This document shows, piece after piece, positions 58,649 to 64,000 of a DNA stretch of 64,000 nt. The translations under genes were made by a program, and so were the position numbers. Below the pieces are notes generated by a model, which did no database searches, was not told the origin of the DNA, and worked only from the letters and a program-made list of their open reading frames with translations. Position 1 is the first letter of the stretch. Each line of letters opens with the position of its first letter. Origin of the DNA: Prunus persica (lineage: Eukaryota; Streptophyta; Magnoliopsida; Rosales; Rosaceae); contig NC_034016.1 of assembly GCF_000346465.2 (NCBI RefSeq), forward strand, positions 339,041-403,040, given 5' to 3'.

Positions 58649-61600
58649 ATGTCATCGAGCTCTTTGGCTGCCAGTTCATCTGTTGCTCTAGATCTTCCGT
58701 GGAAATATGATGTATTTTTGAGTTTTAGGGGTGAAGATACACGCTACAATTTTACAGCTTATTTACATGAAAGATTGCTAGAGCAAGGAATTACAAAAAT
58801 TTTCTTGGATGAAAAAGACCTTGAAATGGGAAGACCGGTTGCTGAACTCTTCGCAGCGATTGAACAGTCGAGACTTGCAATCGTTGTGATGTCTCCAAAA
58901 TACGCTTCTTCAAAATGGTGCATGAATGAACTTTTGAAGATTCTTGAATGCATGGAAAAGAGAGGGGCAGTTCTACCAATTTTTCACTCTGTGGAGCCCT
59001 CCGATGTTGGGAAGCAATCGGGGAACTTTTGGGAAGCCTTCACTGAACTTGAGCAAAGGTGCAAGGATGAAAAGGAGATGGTGGAACGATGGAGAGCTGC
59101 TTTAAGAATAGTGGCAAAAATCAAAGGGTGGACTTCAAAGGATAGGTTGGTCGGTGTTACTTGTTTCTTTCCCTCAATTCAAAACTTTTTACGAATGAAC
59201 AAATTGACCCTTCATTCTTACTTCCCACGTCAAATAGTTTTCCACAAACTTCTTTTTGTCAAAATTTGAGTAAAAACTCAGGAGTTACTATTACTAATTG
59301 TCCCTCGGACAGAATTCTAGTGAGTTTTGTCAGAATTCCATTGAATGTTGCTAAAACCTGATATATAAAAAACGTATTACAAAAATAGTTCGTAGATTTC
59401 ATGAAAACATTCATAAAGATCATTATAATGGGCATAAAGAAAACCGAAGAATGTCCTTCTCTTTTAGGTCATGCCTTGAAACTTGTCTTTTCTTCTTGTA
59501 GATATGAACCACATCTCATCAAAGAAATTGTTGAAAAGGTACGAATTGAAGTAGGCCCTATATCATTGGAGCCTGCAGAAAAACTGGTTGGAATTGATTC
59601 AAAATTGAAGGAACTAGATTTGCTTTTAGATCCAGAGTCAAATAATGTTCACTTTATAGGGATATGGGGGATGAGTGGGATAGGTAAGACAACCATTGCC
59701 AGAAAAGCTTATGAGAGGATTGTTCATAAATTTGAAGTCAAAAGCTTTCGTGAAAGAGTTAGAGAAGTTTCTAAAGCACATGGTCTGGACGATCTACAGA
59801 GAAAGCTTTCCAATAACCTCATGCATAGAAATATAGAAGACTGGAGCAGTGATGAAGAAGCCAGAATGAGACATTTCTTCAGGGGAAGAAAGGTTCTTCT
59901 CATTCTTGATGATGTGGACGATATGAGTCAGTTAAAAAAGTTGTGTGGAAGCCCAACTTGGTTTGGTCAAGGGAGTAGAATCATTATTACAACTACAAAT
60001 GAACACTTGCTAATTTTACATGGTGTAGAAAGAAGATATGAGGTGCAGGGGCTAAATGACAATGATGCTCTTAAACTTTTTAGCTTGAGAGCGTTTAAAA
60101 CAGATTATCCGCAAGCAAGTCATATGGATCTGTCTAAACATTATGTGAATTATGCCAATGGCCATCCATTAGCTCTTGAAGTCTGGGGATCTCTTGTGCA
60201 TGAAAGAGGTGAAGACGCATTAAGCAGTCAATTGCGTAAAATGGGGGATGATTTAAATCGAGAAATTATGAATCCACTTAATGTAGGTTACGAGGGATTA
60301 GATAAGCAGGAGAAAGATATTTTCCTTGATATCGCATGTTTCTTTAAAGGAAAGTACAAAGACCGAGTAGTTGAAATACTAGAGAGTTGTGGCTTTCATC
60401 CAGGTATTGACATAGATGTCCTTGTGAAGAGGTCACTAATAACAATTTCACATAACATGGTGTGGATGCATGATTTGTTACAAGAATTGGGTCGAGCAAT
60501 TATTCGTCAGAAATCTCAAGAGCCTGGTGAACATAGCAGGCTGTGGCTTTCTGGGGACATCTTTCATGTTTTGAGCAAAAATACGGTCCGTCCTTACATG
60601 GATACATCATGAATCTAGCAAAAAACACAGTTTAAAACAGACTATGGATTTAACTACTCTGTTTTTCCTTATAATGTTTGGATCATGTATTCTGTTTTTT
60701 TTCCTACTATGCCAACTCACTTGTTCTTCATTCTTGGTTATTAGGGGACACCAGCAGTTGAAGGCATTGTCCTAGAGAAGCTGGAATCTAAAGAGGTACA
60801 ATGCCATCCTGAAGCTTTTTCTAAGATGTTTAATCTTAGATTGCTCAAACTTCATAATGTGCACCTTCCGAAACGTCTCAGATGTCTTCCTAATTCGTTG
60901 AGATTTCTGAAGTGGAAAGGTTTCCCTTTAAATTCTCTCCCTCTAGATTTCGAACCGGGTAATCTTGTTGAACTCAACATGTGTCATAGTAGCATTGAAC
61001 AACTTTGGACTGGAACAAAGGTATAAGTCTATAACTACAATATGATCTACTTATTTTCTCTGAGTAAACATATATTTGTTCTGAATTTAATTATTTTACA
61101 CTTCTTGTAACTTTTACAGAATTTTGAAAAGCTGAAAGTCATCAAACTTAGTCATTCAAAAAGTTTGACTAAAACCCCAGATTTCGAAGGGTTCCAAAAT
61201 CTCGAGAGATTAGATCTTGAGGGATGCGAAAGTCTAGTTGAGATTCACTTTTCCGTAGGAGTTCTAAAAAAGCTTACTTTCTTGAATCTTAAAGATTGCA
61301 AAAGTCTTGAGCTTCTTCCAGATGAGATTGAAATGGAATGCCTTGAAGTTCTTATTCTTTCTGGTTGCTCAAGAATTAAAAAGATTTCTAATTTTGTGGA
61401 ACCTATGGAGCATTTACGGAAGCTTTCTTTAGATGGGACTGCTATTGAAAGTATACCTTCGTCAATTGAACATTTGACTAGCCTTTCTTCATTGGATTTG
61501 AGAGATTGCATCGATCTGAATTGTCTTCCGAGTACAATTGGCAAGTTGCAGTCTCTTAAATTTCTTAATGTTTCTGGGTGCCCAAAACTTGCCAAAATGG

Positions 61601-62195
61601 CAACAAGCTCTAAAAGGAAACGGGGAGTGGGTGGAACTGCTGAAGAATGGCCGTCTTCCTTTGGCCTTCTGGGAAACCTTGAATCATTTTTTTTTCGTGG
61701 ACCCAAAGGGCTATCACAGCAATCATGGTATATGTCCCTTCTTTTTCAAATATTTCCAATGAAGAGCCTTCAGCCTATGAGGCCATTCTTGCCTCCTCTA
61801 TCAGGGCTCCTTTCTTTAAAGGAATTAGATTTAAGTGATGGAAATCTTTTGGAAGGAGCAATCCCCAGTGATATTGGTTGCTTGCCCTCTTTAGTATCAT
61901 TGAACTTAAGTGGAAACAATTTTCTTAGTCTTCCTACAAGCATTGGTCAACTTTCTAAGCTTGAGAATTTATACTTGAGTCGTTGCAAGAGGCTTCGACA
62001 CCTTCCAGTCCTTTCATCAGAAGTAAATTTAGAAGTAACTGCAGATGGTTGTACTTCACTAGAATTGCTGCAATCTCCATCAAATTTGGACAGAGTGAAT
62101 TCGTCAGGTTTCAATTTCATCAATTGCTTTGGAATGGTTAAGAAAGAAAGCTACGATCATGTAACATGTACCATGCTCCAAAGATACCTTAAGGT

Positions 62196-62235
<40 letters not shown>

Positions 62236-62834
62236 TATTTAACATCACAGTTTCTCCTGTACAGAGAGTCTCTTATGCTGCAGGAGATAGATATGAAATT
62301 GTAATTCCTGGAAGTGAAATTCCTTGGTGGTTCCCTCATCAAAGAATGGGATCTTCAACGACTGTTGAGCTAACGCCGCATTGGCGTGATACTAAGTGGA
62401 TGGGATATGCTCTGTGCGCTGTTTTTCAAGTTTTCGGCAGTGGGTGGGATCTTTCTTGTGTTTTGGAAGTCAACGGAAAAGAAGAGTACCCTGCACCTCT
62501 ATTATCAACTGATGTCCAGCCCAAGTCAGATCATCTTTGGCTATTCTATGTGTCTCGTGATATAAGCTTTGGTACAGAGTGGCAAAACAGCAATTGCAAT
62601 CAGTTAATATTTTCTTTCAAAAGCTCAGGCTCCTGCTTGGTGAAGAGGTGTAGTGCCCGTTTGGTATACGAGCAAGATGCAGAAGAGTTCAACCAAATAG
62701 TGACCCAGTCCAGTAGCAACATTGATGGAGAAGGACCTAGTGGCAACATTGATGGAGAAGGACCTAGTGGAAGTGGTAGATTGGGGAGTATCTTGGCCAG
62801 CTTGGCCAATAAGTTTCGGATCCCTCATTTTTAG
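58649..62834 (+). CDS. TIR-NB-LRR disease resistance protein (TNL)
   Basis: Five coding exons: 58649-59145, 59502-60585, 60745-61020, 61120-62193, 62265-62834; 3501 nt, 1166 residues, in frame. A longer start at 58613 in the same frame is possible; 58649 gives the usual MSSSS start. The TIR domain is at about residues 17-160 (KYDVFLSFRGEDTRYNFTAY). The NB-ARC has P-loop GMSGIGKTTIA near 222, kinase-2 KVLLILDDVDD, RNBS-B GSRIIITTTNEHLL (TTTNE instead of the commoner TTRD), GLPL as NGHPLALEVWGS, FLDIACFFKG, and MHDLLQELGRAI near 488. LRRs run about residues 560-900. The last exon begins a C-JID domain (YEIVIPGSEIPWWFPHQ). All key motifs look intact. Such proteins act inside the cell as NAD-cleaving immune receptors; the recognised pathogen is unknown. 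The C-terminus has a doubled NIDGEGPSG. Confidence 0.94.
62194..62264 (+). repeat. 71-nt TNL intron 4 filled with a CT microsatellite
   Basis: The donor follows CTTAAG. A (CT)n run then fills about 62197-62230 and the acceptor is CTGTACAG. The repeat lies at the donor end of one of the shortest introns in this window. Reading through it gives a VLSLSLSLS tail and a stop at 62304. Confidence 0.85.
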
Positions 62835-64000
62835 TAGCAGCATTTTCACCGTCTCCTTTTTTTTTTTGGTACAGTGGCTGCACCGGTGCAGTCAGGGCAT
62901 ATATGTATTTTCCTTGTATTTTAAAATTCAAGAAACATAAGGAAAAAACTGGAGTAGGAGGAGGTAACCAGTTTCAGATATTAAGAAGAAAAAACCAGTT
63001 CTTTTCTTTTGTTTTGCTTAGTTGCTGCCTTGTCATCCCATGCTCATCAGCAGCAGCAGTCATGGCTTCAACTTAACCCAATTCTTACAGTCTGGGTATG
63101 GGATTTGGTGCTGTGTGTGTGAGGGGGAGAGAGTGGGTTGGGGATGGGGGATACTGGAAGTTGGGGTTGGAACTTGGGGCGGGGGGCTAGGGGCTAGAGG
63201 TGGATGGGGGAGAAAGGAGAGAGACTAGGGCCAATCCAACTAACATTCCATTTGTGCAAGAATTCTATAGTGATCTTTAGGCAAGACCCTATCTCTAAAC
63301 CGTTGAATTAAATTAGTAGCGGTTAGATTGGTTAGCTTGATCAAACGGTTTAAAAAATAAGACCTCGGCCATATATAAGGCCTTCACTATAGAATGACTC
63401 CCCATTGGTGATATGAAACAACTTTTGATGCACAAGGCTTTGCACCTGTAATTGTTCAAGATCTATTATTGTCGTAGGGATTTTTTTTCTTCTTTTTTTT
63501 TCGGTTGAAGGGACGTGGGGTCGGGGTAGTAGCAGACCTATTAAGGCGCAAGAAGGTGCAGCTGCACTTCCCCTCATTGGAAAAACCATTTGCAGGTGCT
63601 TCAAATTGCTCATTTGCTCAGCTGGTAGTGGTGCACTTCAGGCGTATAGATTACCTTATTTCCATTTTCAGCATTTAAGTAAATGTCTTTGTCCTTTTAC
63701 TTTAATTTATTTTTATATTACTCCATTTACTTAAGTTTACAATATCAATAAAATAAAGTAAATTTAGGTTTTAGCCATAAAAAAACTTTCACTTTTAGAA
63801 AAAGCCAAAACTTTTTCAAAAAAGACAGAAAAACCTCTCAGCTTTCAAACCAAAGACATGTAAATGTAAAGTCTAAAAATAAATAAGGGCAATTTTGTCC
63901 ATTTTGGCTTCTTTTAAAAAATTTCTCTCTCCTTTGGCATTTTCCAAAGTCTCCCCTTCCTTAAAAATACTAGAAAATCAAATTCTCAACAAATCAAAAT
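62835..64000. other. 3' flank of the TNL gene
   Basis: The 3' UTR probably covers the first few hundred bases. A strongly G-rich plus strand at about 63115-63235 contains many GGG runs. A small inverted-repeat element sits at 63262-63395. Beyond it no gene was recognised; the 87-codon minus frame at 63350-63613 crosses that repeat and looks accidental. Confidence 0.45.
63262..63395. mobile_element. Small MITE-like inverted-repeat element
   Basis: Perfect 12-bp terminal inverted repeats: ATTCTATAGTGA at 63262-63273 and TCACTATAGAAT at 63384-63395. The interior also has inverted ACCGTT/AACGGT pieces. Length is 134 bp with no ORF. A convincing target duplication was not seen, so the class is open. 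Confidence 0.45.

Noticed and set aside
61245..61706. 153-codon minus-strand frame inside the TNL LRR exon
   Set aside because: It is the antisense shadow of the intact LRR-coding exon.
63022..63228. Gly/Trp-rich 68-codon frame after the TNL gene
   Set aside because: Translation of a G-rich tract; no start context or domain.

Overview
This is eukaryotic nuclear DNA from a dicot plant, most likely a woody rosid. Rosaceae is my inference from the overall repeat style and is not proven here. The evidence is AT-rich intergenic sequence, genes split by many GT-AG introns, a TIR-NB-LRR resistance gene (a class essentially missing from grasses), and several miniature or full-size LTR retroelements. 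No rRNA gene, tRNA gene, operon or CRISPR array was seen.

Layout. (1) 0-13 kb: a nucleolar WD40 gene, NOL10/ENP2-type, 16 coding exons on + (1035-13012), preceded by a Harbinger-like MITE. (2) 13-28.1 kb: a spacer with a second MITE of the same family and a small relic of dynamin exon 1, then a dynamin-related DRP2 GTPase gene, 22 coding exons on + (16971-28109). It carries a 525-bp TRIM retroelement in one intron and an apparent 1-base deletion at the end of exon 18. (3) 29.0-31.0 kb: an exostosin-type GT47 glycosyltransferase on -. (4) 33.0-37.4 kb: a mid-SUN nuclear-envelope/ER protein on -; its promoter-side DNA recurs twice more downstream. (5) 38.4-52.1 kb: no intact gene, only nested and duplicated repeats. 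These include partial copies of the SUN promoter block, arrays of a short palindrome, a Copia gag relic, a minisatellite and a coding-like membrane-protein fragment. (6) 52.1-57.8 kb: a complete LTR element with two identical 228-bp LTRs and a TTTCG target duplication. It has no intact gag-pol but holds pieces of at least three host genes (TOPORS-like E3 ligase, peroxisomal adenine nucleotide carrier, FMO GS-OX-like monooxygenase) and an array of short stem-loops. (7) 57.8-58.6 kb: a probable solo Copia LTR ending 68 bp before the start codon of a TIR-NB-LRR gene, 5 coding exons on + (58649-62834), then a repeat-bearing 3' flank.

The genes are unrelated housekeeping or defence loci and do not form a pathway. 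The noteworthy parts are the gene-fragment-carrying retroelement, the LTR placed as a possible promoter of a resistance gene, the DRP2 frameshift, and the palindrome array. Exon borders were read by eye from GT/AG signals and protein continuity. Coding lengths close in frame for four of the five genes; the exception is DRP2, which is one base short.
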